Source of the DNA: Plazaster borealis
Taxonomy: Eukaryota > Echinodermata > Asteroidea > Forcipulatida > Labidiasteridae
Assembly (NCBI GenBank): GCA_021014325.1
Contig: JAJGQC010000702.1
Location: 1-64,000, forward strand
Direction of reading: 5' to 3'
DNA: 64,000 bases
Shown here: in pieces, positions 32,318 through 44,201 of the stretch
Layout of the letters: the number at the start of each line of letters is the position of its first letter
Numbering within the stretch: the stretch's first letter is position 1
Translations under genes and position numbers: made by a program
The notes under the pieces: generated by a model
Databases searched by the model: none
Seen by the model: the letters and a program-made list of their open reading frames with translations, nothing else
Told to the model about the DNA's origin: nothing

Positions 32318-35236
32318 CAGAGGACCAGTAGCATTGCGGACAAGGATCGGGACTTCGGACCCCATGGTACCGGGTTCGAATGGCACACACGCTATTAGTT
32401 TACCGTACTTTTTGTCCGTTGTTGATTTGATGTTGTAGGGTTTTAAAATAAACTCAAACGAAATTTGAGTAACAGGAGCAGTGTGGCCCAGTGGAAGGGC
32501 TCCGGACTCTGAACGCAAAGGTACTGGGTTCGAATCCTGTTTGTTCTTTTTGTAAGTTAAGACGGTCCCATTGGTTTACGCAGGGTACTATGGCATGGGG
32601 AAATCCTTGCTTTGCACTTAGTAATTAATTTGCGAGTGGAAGGCACACGCTAGTCGCTATTTACCATTACTTTACTTTTTGGCCGGTGTTGATTTGATGT
32701 TTTAGGTTTTAAACTAAAATCAAACGCAATTTAAGTAAGAGGAACAGTGGCCCAGTGGAAGGGCTCCGGACTCTTAACGCAAAGGTACTTGGTTCGAATC
32801 CCGCGTGTTTCTTTTTGTAGACTTGAGGCCATTGGTTTACGCAGGGTACTATGGCATGGGGAAATCCTTGCTTTATAAGGAAGGCATATGCTATACCAAT
32901 AGTTTACTTTTTGGCCGTTGTTGATTTGTTCTGGGTTTTAGATTTAACTCGAACGCAATTTGAGTAAGAGGAACAGTTGTCCAGTGGAAGGGCTCCGGAC
33001 TCCGAACGCAAAGGTACTGGGTTCGAATCCTGTGTGTTCTTTTTGTAAGTTAAGACGGTCCCATTGGTTTACGCAGGGTACTATGGCATAGGGAAATCCT
33101 TGCTTTACAAGGAAGGCATATGCTATACCAATAGTTTACTTTTTGTCCGTTGTTGATTTGTTCTGGGTTTTAGATTAAACTCGAACGCAATTTGAGTAAG
33201 AGGAACAGTGGTCCAGTGGAAGGGCTCCGGACTCTGAACGCAAAGGTACTGGGTTCGAATCCCGTGTGTTCTTTTTGTACGCTTAAGGCCATTGGTTTAC
33301 GCAGGGTACTATGGCACAGGGAAATCCTTGCTTTACACTTAATCAATAATTTGCGACTGGAAGGCAAACGCTATTTACCAGTTGTTTACTTTTTGGCCGT
33401 TGTTGATTTGATGATGTAGGGTTTTAAATTAAACTCGAACGCAATTTTTTATAGGAGGATCAGTGGCCCAGTGGAAGGGCTCCGGACTCCGAACGCAAAG
33501 GTACTGGGTTCGAATCCCGTGTGTTCTTTTTGTACGCTTAAGGCCATTGGTTTACGCAGGGTACTATGGCACAGGGAAATCCTTGCTTTACACTTAATAA
33601 ATAATTTGCGACTGGAAGGCAAACGCTATTTACCAATAGTTTACTTTTTGGCCGTTGTTGATTTGATGTTGTAGGGTTTTAAATTAAACTCGAATGCAAT
33701 TTTTATAGGAGGATCAGTGGCCCAGTGGAAGGGCTCCGGACTCTGAAAGCAAAGGTACTGGGTTCGAATCCCGTGTGTTCTTTTTGTACGCTTAATGCCA
33801 TTGGTTTACGCAGGGTACCATGGCACAGGGAAATCCTGGCTTTACACTTAATAAATAATTTGCGACTGGAAGGCAAACGCTATTGACCAGTTGTTTACTT
33901 TTTGGCCGTTGTTGATTTGATGTTGTAGGGTTTTAAATTAAACTCGAACGCATTTTTTATAGGAGGATCAGTGGCCCAGTGGAAGGGCTCCGGACTCTGA
34001 ACGCAAAGGTACTGGGTTCGAATCCCGTGTGTTCTTTTTGTACGCTTAATGCCATTGGTTTACGCAGGGTACTATGGCACAGGAAATCCTGGCTTTACAC
34101 TTAATAAATAATTTGCGACTGGAAGGCAAACGCTATTTACCAGTAGTTTACTTTTTGGCCGTTGTTGATTTGATGTTGTAGGGTTTTAAATTAAACTCGA
34201 ACGCAATTTTTGTAGGAGGATCAGTAGCCCGGCGGAAGGGCTCCGGACTCTGTACCCATAGGTACTGGGTTCGATTCCTGGTTTTCTTTTAGTACGTTTT
34301 AATCAATTTATGTAAGAGGAGCAGTGGCCCAGTGGAAGGGCTCGGACCCTTAACCCCAGGTACTGGGGGTTTCGAATCCCTGGTGATTTTTAGTACGTTT
34401 TAATTTGAAGTTGTACATTCTAGGTTTAAAATTAAACTCGAACGCAAATTAAGTAAGAGGAGCAGTGGCCCAGTGGAAGGGCTCCGGACTCTGAACCCAT
34501 AGGTACTGGGTTCGATTCATGGGTGTTCTTTTAGTACGTTTTGATTTAAAGTTGTACATTCTAAGGTTTAAAATTAAACTCGAACGCAATTTAAGTAAGA
34601 GGAGCAGTGGCCCAGTGGAAGGTCTCCGGACTCTGAACCCATAGGTACTGGGTTCGATTCATGGGTGTTCTTTTAGTACGTTTTGATTTAAAGTTATTCA
34701 TTCTAAGGTTTAAAATTAAACTCGAACGCAAATTAAGTAAGAGGAGCAGTGGCCCAGTGGAAGGGCTCCGGACTCTGAACCCATAGGTACTGGGTTCGAT
34801 TCATGGGTGTTCTTTTAGTACGTTTTGATTTAAAGTTGTACATTCTAAGGTTTAAAATTAAACTCGAACGCAAATTAAGTAAGAGGAGCAGTGGCCCAGT
34901 GGAAGGGCTCCGGACTCTGAACCCATAGGTACTGGGTTCGAATCATGGGTGTTCTTTTATTACGTTTTGAATTAAAGTTGTTCATTCTAAGGTTTAAAAT
35001 TAAACTCGAACGCAAATTAAGTAAGAGGAGCAGTGGCCCAGTGGAAGGGCTCCGGACTCTGAACCCATAGGTACTGGGTTCGATTCATGGGTGTTCTTTT
35101 AGTACGTTTTGATTTAAAGTTATTCATTCTAAGGTTTAAAATTAAACTCGAACACATATTAAGTAAGAGGAGCAGTGGCCCAGTGGAAGGGCTCAGGACT
35201 CTGGACCGAAAGGTCCCGGGATCGATTCCCGCTACA
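32318..35236 (+). repeat. Tandem array of 16 tRNA-like SINE heads, two unit lengths
   Basis: Heads start near 32318 (diverged), 32474, 32740, 32970, 33201, 33457, 33710, 33963, 34215, 34316, 34459, 34601, 34743, 34885, 35027 and 35169. Each reads G(G/A)NCAGTGGCCCAGTGGAAGG, then CTCCGGACTCTGAA, then TACTGGGTTCGAATCC. The A box TGGCCCAGTGG and B box GGTTCGAATCC are intact in most. The first half repeats every 231-264 bp, the second half every 142 bp because an internal spacer module is missing. The anticodon stem pairs poorly, so these are tRNA-derived rather than functional tRNA genes. Confidence 0.93.
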
Positions 35237-35339
35237 TAAAAAAAGATCGGGTTTTAAAAAATCTTTTTTTAATAAATCGAAAAAGTTTGATTAAAAAAGT
35301 GCATAGGTTCGTTTTAAGTTTTAAGTTTCTTTAGAAGCA

Positions 35340-35525
35340 CGTAGGGGCGGTGCGTGCCACTGCGCGGTGAGTGGCGACCTGGCGGCCCCACTCACCGCGC
35401 GGCCTCGGACCGGGCGGCCCCACCCACCGCGCGCCCTTGGACCGGGCTTCGGACCGGGGCTCGAACCGGGGACCGCTGCCTCCGGAGTCCGACACCTACC
35501 TACGACACCCACTTGGGTCCCCCCA
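35340..35525 (-). mobile_element. GC-rich tRNA-derived head, reversed
   Basis: A sudden CpG-rich island (GTGAGTGGCGACCTGGCGGC) in AT-rich DNA. On the minus strand GTGTCGTAGGTAGGTGTCGG, ACTCCGGAGG and CCCCGGTTCGAGCCCCGG form A-like and perfect B boxes. It lies at the border between the tRNA-like array and the next tandem repeat, in opposite orientation to the array. Confidence 0.55.
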
Positions 35526-35564
35526 GGAAAATAAGCATTTTAGACTTGATGAACCTTCGGTTCA

Positions 35565-36180
35565 TACTTTACACAGGATACTATGGCATGGGAAAATCAG
35601 TGCTTTATACTTAGTAAATAATTTGCGAGTGGAAGGCACACGCTTTAGGTATAGACCATCAGTTTAATTAGTCAACAGGGTACGCAGAGTACTATGGCAT
35701 ATGGAAATCCTTGCTTTATACTTGGTAAATAATTGGAGAGTGGAAGGCAAACGCTTTAGGTATAGACCATCAGTTAATTAGTCAACATGGTACGCAGGGT
35801 ACTATGGCATAGGGAAATCCTTGCTTTATACTTAGTAAATAATTGGCGAGTGGAAGGCACACGCTTTAGGTATAGACCATCAGTTAATTAGTCAACAGGG
35901 TACGCAGGGTACTATGGTATAGGGAAATCCTTGCTTTATACTTGGTAAATAATTTGCGAGTGGAAGGCACACGCTATACCGTTAGAGTTTACGTAGGAAT
36001 AGGTATAGGTATACAGGTGAATCTTTGGTTCGGACTTGAAAATTAATTCGAGTGGAAGGCACACGCTGTAGGTATGGACCATTAGTTTACTTGGGAAACA
36101 TAGGCACATGAGAGACTGTTCTGACTTAAAAAATATTGAGTTGAAGGCACACGCTGTGGGTATAGAGTCAGTGACCAAGG
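35565..36180 (+). repeat. Tandem repeat of the spacer module, about 112-116 bp
   Basis: GGTACTATGGCAT(A/G)(G/T)GGAAATC units occur at about 35577, 35689, 35803 and 35913, each followed by GTGGAAGGCACACGCT. Decayed units follow to 36180. This is the same module that separates heads in the long units of the preceding array, here without any tRNA-like head. Confidence 0.85.
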
Positions 36181-36517
36181 ACATGAATTGTAGCGAAGGG
36201 CCATGCCGTAATTTCACATGTGTTTTTATTGGATAATATTTGAGTGTCTGATTCGGTGGTTCTCGTTGTGGAATTAAGGAATAGGCCTAGAGCTGTTATA
36301 ATATAAATGGGTTTAGAGGCTCGTTCATGCCGTGGTCAGAGGAAATTTGCAAGGGCTAGCAGTAAACATTTCACCGGTGTTCTCGCTAGATTTTGAGTGT
36401 CCGGTTGAGTGGTTTCGTTTTAGGGTTTGAATAATGGATTGGAAAGAGAACGGGTTTGGGTATGGAATGGATGATTGAACTAAGTTTTATATAGGTGTTC
36501 GGTCAATTGAATCTTGT

Positions 36518-36548
<31 letters not shown>

Positions 36549-37900
36549 TCTATTAATTTTTTGGGGGGACTACGATACGAAAGGGGAATCGGATAGAGTT
36601 GTTTGGGGGTGTTTCCCCCCCCCCCCTGGGGGTGTTAAATGCATCATTTATGGCCGCGTGTGAACATAAATTCAGCCAAGGATTCAGCTTCTTTAAAGCT
36701 ATAAATTTTGGTACAAGAATTCATTGAATACGTCTATTGTCTAAGTTTGTAATCATTATTAGTTAACGAAGAGCTCATTATTTTGTTATACCATTTTAAA
36801 CCAAAGATGAACGATTAAAATGTCTACTGTTACCGAAGTTCCTATGATTATGAGGAACTACTCTTGCTTTCATTTATTGATTGTATTTTTATACAGTGAA
36901 TTGGGCAAGGTTCGAATACACACAACATTGAATATCATTATCAACCAGAAACAAAATTACACAGTATATCGTCGTTCTCTTTATTCGGTAATCGTTTCAC
37001 AGAAATCACAACTTAAAATCAGCAAATTTTATTTTCAAATCGATATCCACCCAACCCCTTTCATTAAGGTGTCTTAAAAACACAAACAATTTGGTTATGC
37101 TCAGAGTTAATGAATGTAGGTGCCAAACCTTAACCCGTTTTAGAACGTCAGCCTTTGAGGAAGACTCTGCAAAGGTCGAAACGTCAGACCATTATCAATT
37201 TTTTTGATGACATTTCATTTTGTTTGGTAAGCAGTTTACAACAGCTGACGTTACATGACTGTAATTCCCTTATTTCATTTTAGAAACATGTAGGCCTAGG
37301 CCCACACATTGATCTCAGATACAACCATCCACGCATTGAGGTAAATACAACATTATGTAAACTACAAGCGGTAAAGATTACGTAACACAGACACCAGATA
37401 CTCTAAACAGAAAAGTACATTGTTTCATTTGATTGACGGCAAGTTGTCATTGACTGGCACAATGCAATGACCTACATCCGGCCGTTGTATACTTCCAAGT
37501 GCCGTTGTTTACGTGCATGAAGGTGGAAATAGAAAGCCACAAAAGTACCGTTTTATGACAATCTTAGTGTTTACACGGGTTCACACGAGGCCTATTCCTA
37601 TTCTTCATCTTGAACTTAAATAAGCTACACGATAAAGCTTACCTCTAGAGACAGAAAATAACATCAAATGATCGTAATACATCCACGGTGTTTACACAGA
37701 TCAAGCATGGCTGGTGGCCATTTTGAATATCGCGTCACGGCATCAAGCCGTCGAGTACCCCGACCCCTACTATATGTTTATCTGGTGTAAGGCGGTAATC
37801 GGGTACCTGTTTTTGCTTTGGCTGGTTCCAATCACCTGTGCCTGTCGAAGACTACAGGGGTACGCAACTGGCTCCCGCAAGATCTTGCGGTAATGAACAG
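36181..37900. other. Intergenic, no gene recognised
   Basis: It contains a TTTA/ATTT microsatellite at about 36513-36547 and a poly-C run at about 36616-36627. A dispersed motif CTCTGCAAAGGTCGAAACGTC lies at about 37165; a related CTGCCAGGGTCGAAACATCA is at 10267. No domain-bearing ORF. Confidence 0.45.
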
Positions 37901-38780
37901 AAATGCGATAGTCGGACTGGTAGTAATTTTTGGGGGTGTGGCTGGTTGGACATAATTATAATCAAACTGGGACTGTGAGTTCGATTTGAGGGTAGATGGA
38001 TTAATTTTGCTGGGGTGTGGCTGGTTGGACATGGGTATGAGCTAGCTGGGTAGATGACTGGCGCCAGGGATGGGAGTTTAATTTGAGGAGATGGACTAGC
38101 AGTATAAATCATCATGCTGCAGGAACGGCTTAGGATAGCTAGGGATGGGGCATGAATGGGATGGGTATAGGAATGGGCCTGGTTCGGGGATGGGGATGCT
38201 GGGTAGAAACAAGTATTGTTATGTAGGTTCATTGGATTTTACTGCAGGGTGGAATTTATTTAAAGGAACAGTTCAAAATGAACATACATGTTCATGGGAA
38301 GACAACAAGTCTTGTTGTGTGGGTACAGCATAGGTTGATGTGGTGTAACTGTAGGGTGGAATTGATTTAAAGGAACAGTAATCAATCAATAAAATATTAA
38401 CATATATAGGTGTTGTTTTTGCATTTAAAGTTTAATAAATGGTGGTTAAAATATACCAATTAACGTTTGCCAATGGTCCAGTCCTCTACCCAGCTTGATC
38501 ATGCCCATCTCCAGCCAGCCACACCCAAGCATGATGACTAGTCCATATCCCTACCCGAACCCATCAGCCCATAGCCCAAGTCCTCCACCCAGCCATATCA
38601 TCCCATGCCAAGCTACCCCTACCATCACACCAGGAAGTTCAGTCAAACCAGCCCAGCCCAGCCCATTGGCTGACTTGACAGCCCAGCAACCCCCAGCCCC
38701 TTGCCCGGTGAGTCTCAGAACCCAGGTAACCCCTCGGCCCTTAGCAATTTTACTCCCCAATCCAAGCTCCAATTTTTCTA
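37900..38780. repeat. G-rich then C-rich degenerate repeats in inverted arrangement
   Basis: The left part (37920-38220) carries repeated GGGGTGTGGCTGGTTGGACA units. The right part (38495-38770) carries CCAGCCACACCCAAGC and CCCAGCCA motifs on the same strand. Both therefore translate as Ser/Pro/His-rich peptides in opposite directions (SNQPHPS on minus, SSQPHPS on plus). I read this as a decayed inverted low-complexity repeat, not a gene. Confidence 0.45.
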
Positions 38781-38924
38781 AGTCAGGCCATTCTAATATT
38801 CATCAGGTCAAAAACCGTTAGATTTTTAAGAAAGCGGTAAGAGAGAGTGGCTACAAGGTACCAGGTTCAAGCCCTACCCATTGTTACAAGAAATTTAAAA
38901 AAGTTCCTTTTTACTGGTAAAAAG

Positions 38925-39003
38925 GGGCCCACCTGGATTTGAACCCCCAAGCTCACAGCTCCAGAATTCCGGGAGCTGTGAGCTAGCCCGCTGGGCCACA
39001 TGG
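38925..39003 (-). mobile_element. tRNA-like SINE head with long variable arm
   Basis: On the minus strand GTGGCCCAGCGGGCTAG (A box) and GGGGGTTCAAATCCAGG (B box) flank a perfect CTCACAGCTCC/GGAGCTGTGAG hairpin, like a Leu/Ser class II tRNA. The T arm and acceptor are plausible. It could be a tRNA pseudogene. Confidence 0.55.
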
Positions 39004-42000
39004 ATGCTTGAAAAAATTTGCTTGGACGTTATTATATAAACGTTAGGATAGATAGGTAAAATAAATATAAAAAATAATGAGATGCGCTCTATGACCTTAG
39101 CATGAGCCTGGGGAGGAAAAAATAATGAAGAAATGTTTGTTGGTGTTTGACCCAAAATAGTTTATTTTAGAAAAAAACAACCCATTACATAATACAAGAT
39201 GTGTTTAACGAGTAAATGTAAAGACTATTAAGACTACAAACCATAAGTTTAACATTTAAAATTTAAAATTAAATAATTTAAATAAATATTTTAAAATTTT
39301 AAAATACATAGGTATGTGTCCGTTATTTTTAGTATCATTTAAATTGGTCAACATGAATTACATGTCATAGTAGTGATTTTTTTTAAAGCAAAATAAGATC
39401 CACATTGTCTCAAAATGAATTTACTTTTAACAGTTCTAATTTAGACTGTTTTAAACGTAGAAAAACACTCCTTATTTGCTGTAAAGCAGGTTAAAAATAT
39501 TGCATTTCCTGATCAAGGAAGGGTAGAAGTCAGCGACTCCTTGAATTAACCTCATCAGCAGAGTTTAAAATTAACTATTTTGCTTTATAACCCCTTTAAG
39601 ACAACACAGTGCTTTATATCCATTGGCGTAACCTTTGCAATCCCAAAAGAAATTTTTAAAATGTACGAAAGAATGGTTCAATACATATAACCCCCAAATT
39701 ATGTCTTTTTCTCCCACTTGCCCCCCCCATACCTGGTTACGTCACTGTTTATATCAGCTATTACACCTCAATATTCATAGCAATAATGTACCCCTAATAT
39801 ACATGTTTAAAATCTACCATAATACATATATATATAAATCATCTCTGAACACAAACATTTTATTAAATTCACTGCAACTGAGATAATGTTTTTTTAAATT
39901 TCCCCATCACAGTTTAAGTATTAAAACAATACGTTTCTGAAACGAGGCTGCTTTTTTGCACGGTTTAATACGATCGCTTTTAAATTTTCCCAGCAGTGGC
40001 GCCCGTTTATAAGAAACAAAACACAGTATTTCGTTTCTCGACATTTTATGAATTTGTAAGTGATAGGCCAATTTATCATTGCCCTTTACATTTAATTAAG
40101 TTAAACAAAATAAATTACTTTTTTTTAATAATTTATTATTATCATATTACTTTATAAATTGAAGCGAGTAATTCACACATTTAATTTGGTTAAGTCTTTT
40201 GTTAACAAAGACAGCGTTTTACATTCTTGTTAGTGATGCGCAAAAATAACCATGTAGATAGTACTGTGCAGTAAATTGCGACATTTAATTTTCAGAGACA
40301 TTTCATGACTGACAGACAAAGTTATTTATAATAACTGCATTTATTATAAGTATATTGATTATTTATTTATTTTTTGTTATCAATAGTAAAAGTTTGGGGT
40401 TATTTTTGTAGTTTGAACAAAATTTCATTATAAACTCCTTCCTTGATCCCCCAACTTTGTAATTTTGGGGTTAAATTATTTTCCCCCTCTTCTCCATATA
40501 ATTACAAATTTTATGTGAATCAGTATTTTTAAAAAAATCTTATAACTGTATGTATTTGTATTGTTATACTCATGTTACCTGTGGGATTTTGCAATATTTA
40601 ATTCTCTGAATTATAAACAACAATAATAGTGACACATTACGGTGCATTTTAACGGGTCTTGTGCACAAACAATGACATACTCTTTGTATGATGATAATGT
40701 TGATATTGACCGCAATATCTTCAACACGCGATGACTTTACGTCCGCCCGACTCCCATTCCAACCCGTCAGCAGCTGCCTCGTGTCAGTACTTGACGTAAT
40801 TGATTTAATTGCCAACAATTTAAATCCAGAGTGTAGTGTGGTTCAGGTCTACGAACAATTACTTATAGAGCTACTTACTTATTCATGTTTTCCTACCGGT
40901 AGGTACAATAACACTAACATTTACACACAATAGTGCCCCCTACTGATCTACCCACACTACCAGGCATGTCTGGTAAAGACCCTGGGGAGCTGGATGCAGA
41001 AGACCCTACCCTGGTTGGAAGAGAATGTCCAACCTCTGTGGGAGGATCACCGGCTGGTGGATCAGGAGTTTGACTGACCATTGCTTGGGCCAAAAAAGTG
41101 GAATATGAGGAGGAACCTGCAATCCTCTTGCTCTATTTTTGGGGAGGCGAATATGAAAGAAAAAGTACATCGGCGCGTTAGTGCCGCCCATCACGTAGCA
41201 ACGCAGGGGGGAGTTGGAGGAGGATGTGCCCCCCTCAGAAGTTCGAAATTTTGTAAAAAAGAATGCCCAATTCAAGCCATTTGGTGCACCATTTTTGCGC
41301 TATGATATTGGTTATTATATCTGAAAACAACTCCATTACAGGTTTGTATCAATATTATTTCTTCGTATTTAATGCACAGACGGCGTATGCCACACATTGT
41401 TGCAATAGTTTATTTATTTACCTCTTCTAAATCTGTAAACAAATCAGCATTGCATCACTTGCATGGTGTTGTCAGAGATCTTGTACATTTTTAAACACAT
41501 GCCTATTTTGAATGCGGCAATCAAAATAAGCAGTGATGATTCATTGTCTCAAAGGTTTACGATAGATCAAGATGTCATTTGGTCAAGAAAAGTGAGATCA
41601 CACATTTACTTCATTGGCTGGTCACTGTATGGAAACTCACCCAACTGGTTATCATATTGCTTGGTTTAAAACCGATTGAACAATTGGGTAAAATCAGAGC
41701 TGTGTATTGAGAGAGGGTCTGAATAAAGGGACCACTTTTCTTTGGTCACACGGTTGCTGGACGCCATTTTCGATCCAAATGCAACACAACCCAATAGGCA
41801 GACTGGTCTGGCACCTTGTATTCGCCAATGCATTCTCTTGGACACAAAATGGCTTCTAATTTCTCAATTTACGTCTCGGGTAAACCAATACTGAATTTAC
41901 AGTTTGTGAACTACATGTAACCGTTAACTGCCAACTCCCAGCACAAGCATTTGCCCTGCACCCAATCTTATTACAACCTGGGCTGGTAAAACACTACATT

Positions 42001-42018
42001 TCATGTTAAGAATCTTAC
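39004..42018. other. AT-rich intergenic stretch, one weak exon candidate
   Basis: 39,240-40,560 is very AT-rich with no coding content. 40,931-41,072 holds a short open frame listed separately. 41,100-42,000 shows no recognisable motif. Confidence 0.4.
40931..41072 (+). CDS. Weak candidate terminal exon, function unknown
   Basis: After acacacaatag the frame reads PPTDLPTLPGMSGKDPGELD, AEDPTLVGRECPTSVG and GSPAGGSGV-stop. Composition (Asp, Glu, Gly, Pro) is more protein-like than the surrounding AT-rich DNA, which is the only argument for it. The acceptor lacks a good pyrimidine tract and no partner exon was identified. Confidence 0.22.
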
Positions 42019-42423
42019 CATGAAAGTCCCTGTAGAACTGCTATGAGGCTACTATTGAAGAGGCTCAATCTTTCAAGTCTGGAACTCCCAGAGAACAGTA
42101 AGGTTGTTGGTGTCAGTAAGCCCAATTCATTGTTATCAAGACGAATCTCAACAAGGTTGGTTAAGTTTCCTTGTTGCAGAGTATCTAAATTGTTGCAAAG
42201 CATCTCTGTGTAATTCCTCTTCAACAATCGCAGCTTCTCGGAAACGTCTCTAAACGTTTCTTCTTCGCTGAGGGTTATGTTATTGGTGTCCAGGATTAGC
42301 TCCTCCAATGCTGGGATCTTATTGCAGGTGAACCAGCGTGGCTGAATTTCTACAATGGTGTTATTAGTGAGGTCTAATGTTCTGAGGTTAGGGAGGGTGT
42401 TTCTCAGGGTTGGATGCTTGTCC
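42019..42423 (-). CDS. Leucine-rich-repeat exon
   Basis: On the minus strand, after an acceptor at 42423 (catcttag/GAC), it reads KHPTLRNTLPNLRTLDLTNN, TIVEIQPRWF, then PALEELILDTNNITL, NLTNLVEIRLDNNELGLLT and SSRLERLSLFNSSL. These are successive LRRs of about 24 residues with LxxLxLxxN cores. It ends at TCATG/GTAAGA (42019), a strong donor, in phase 2. Such LRRs with loops belong to Toll-like or other secreted/membrane LRR receptors, which are expanded in echinoderms. No TIR domain, membrane segment or further exon was found, so the receptor type is unknown. Confidence 0.72.
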
Positions 42424-43734
42424 TAAGATGTCTTGTGTCTGAGCCTGATATCCTGAGGGATGTAGTGTTTGATGGAATCAATCTCAGCAGAGACTTACTC
42501 CACTTGCTGCATGTCAGACTGGTTATCCTGAGCAGCTGCAATAGTCTATTGATACAGCAAACGCACAAGGCAAGTCATGGTCAGCGTTAGGCGTGTCTTG
42601 GGCAACACTGGACACTACAGACAAGGTGAGGACGATACGGTAAAGAGGAAGGCAGTGTCTAAACCAGAATGTGCCATACTGTGCCTCTTAATCTCACTTC
42701 TTCTCTTGGTCAAGTGTGATTACCAGCAAACCTTACTCTCAGACCACTTCTAATTTGTTGTTCACTTCAAATAACTTCTCGTCTTCTTTGATGATGAGAT
42801 TCCAATAGTGTACATGCCTACAGAGTAAAACAAACAAAAACATAATAATTATAATAAATCACACAAATACAAATTCCTTTTTTGATTCAATTCCACTCCA
42901 CCATTAACTGTTTATTTTTTACTTCAGAGTGAGATGATTCCATAGCACTTTTGGATTGACTCCTATAAGCGACTTGATGTTACACAAGGAAACATTTTCC
43001 ACTCGAAATTAAAGTTAAAGGCCAAGACACTGAGGTATAAACAGCTTGTGACAAGCCATACATGCATACTGTAAACATGTGTACACACTTTCAGGCTTAG
43101 TCTTAGCAACCCTTTTATTAAAAGTGAAAATACCAGAAAATAGTACTCTTGATTCTTCAACCGACACGTCCACCTACAGTACTGCATCAAGCAAAACTAC
43201 CACCTACTACCATCTACTACCACCTATCACCAGGGCATTTAATGGTCAATCGAAACAGTAATAATCATTAATTACATTTTAATTGAGCTTATTGTGTCAA
43301 GCAGCAGTGCACCAGTGTGGGGATTGATTCTACCCCCACACCTGTACAGCAGTATTCCAAGCCGTAGGTAGAATCTTCTAGAGAAACATTTTCCCTTGAA
43401 AGGATTTTCTATCCTCACTTTTAGGCCATTTTGTCCCCGCTAAAAAGTCCTCTAAAATCAGAATTTGTTCCTTAATGTTTCAAAGACACTTTCAAAGTTT
43501 GAAGTACTTTTGGATTTTATGCTCTTTGCATAAAAATACTGATTTTTAGACCCCGTATAAATGCCAAATCACTTAAAATAGAATAACAATGGGTTTTTAA
43601 TTAATGTATATTATGTGTATATTTTTGGGTAATTTCACAGAAATGGTCTGGAAAAATTTGACAGACTGAAAAATCTATACTGGAATTGTTAACAAGGAAG
43701 TTCATTCGACTCATCAGACACCTGCACTTTATTT
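42424..43734. other. Flank of the LRR exon, no further exon confirmed
   Basis: On the minus strand a GTAAGT donor near 42,495 could end an upstream exon (GATAACCAGTCTGACATGCAG before it), but no frame gave recognisable protein. The rest is AT-rich. Confidence 0.35.
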
Positions 43735-43769
43735 AGTGACACACACTGACATAGTCAGTGTGTGTCACT
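43735..43769. repeat. Perfect 16-bp inverted repeat (hairpin)
   Basis: AGTGACACACACTGAC, loop ATA, then its exact reverse complement. It is the most perfect short hairpin seen in the window and lies about 0.45 kb before the retrotransposon ORF. Confidence 0.9.
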
Positions 43770-44201
43770 AAAATAGTGAGAGAGAGGCGCTGTTTGTGGC
43801 TGCCTGCAACCTTTTTATTTGTTGGTTCACATTTTTTTTATCCGTCAACATCTTTGTCATTTTAAATCTACTTGTGATTCTTCGCTGCGATGAGTCTTGT
43901 GAGTATCCTGTGAATACTTGTGGAATTTTTGACCCAATTTTACTTGCTGAACAATGATGATTTTTAAGAATCTAATATACCTGCAATGGATTGCTGAGAC
44001 TTCGAGTGTACTTTAAAATGGCTATCATGGGAAAACACCCAATCCATGTGTCTTGAGGCGGAACCGATCTGCAACTGTTTGCGCTTTAAAAATCTCTCTT
44101 TATTATTATTATTATTTATATGCACGTATTGGTTTTCCTTGCATGCTCACAACATGCCTTCAGAAAACTGCATACCAATTTTATTGGAGATGATTTAAAT
44201 A

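Noticed and set aside
32474..35236. Functional tRNA gene cluster
   Set aside because: A and B boxes are good, but the anticodon stem (CCGGA against CGCAA) does not pair. The anticodon loop also varies between heads, so a tRNA-derived repeat is the better reading.
38495..38821. Proline-rich 108-codon ORF
   Set aside because: Low-complexity CCCAGCC repeats give Ser/Pro-rich frames on either strand. There are no splice sites or conserved motif.
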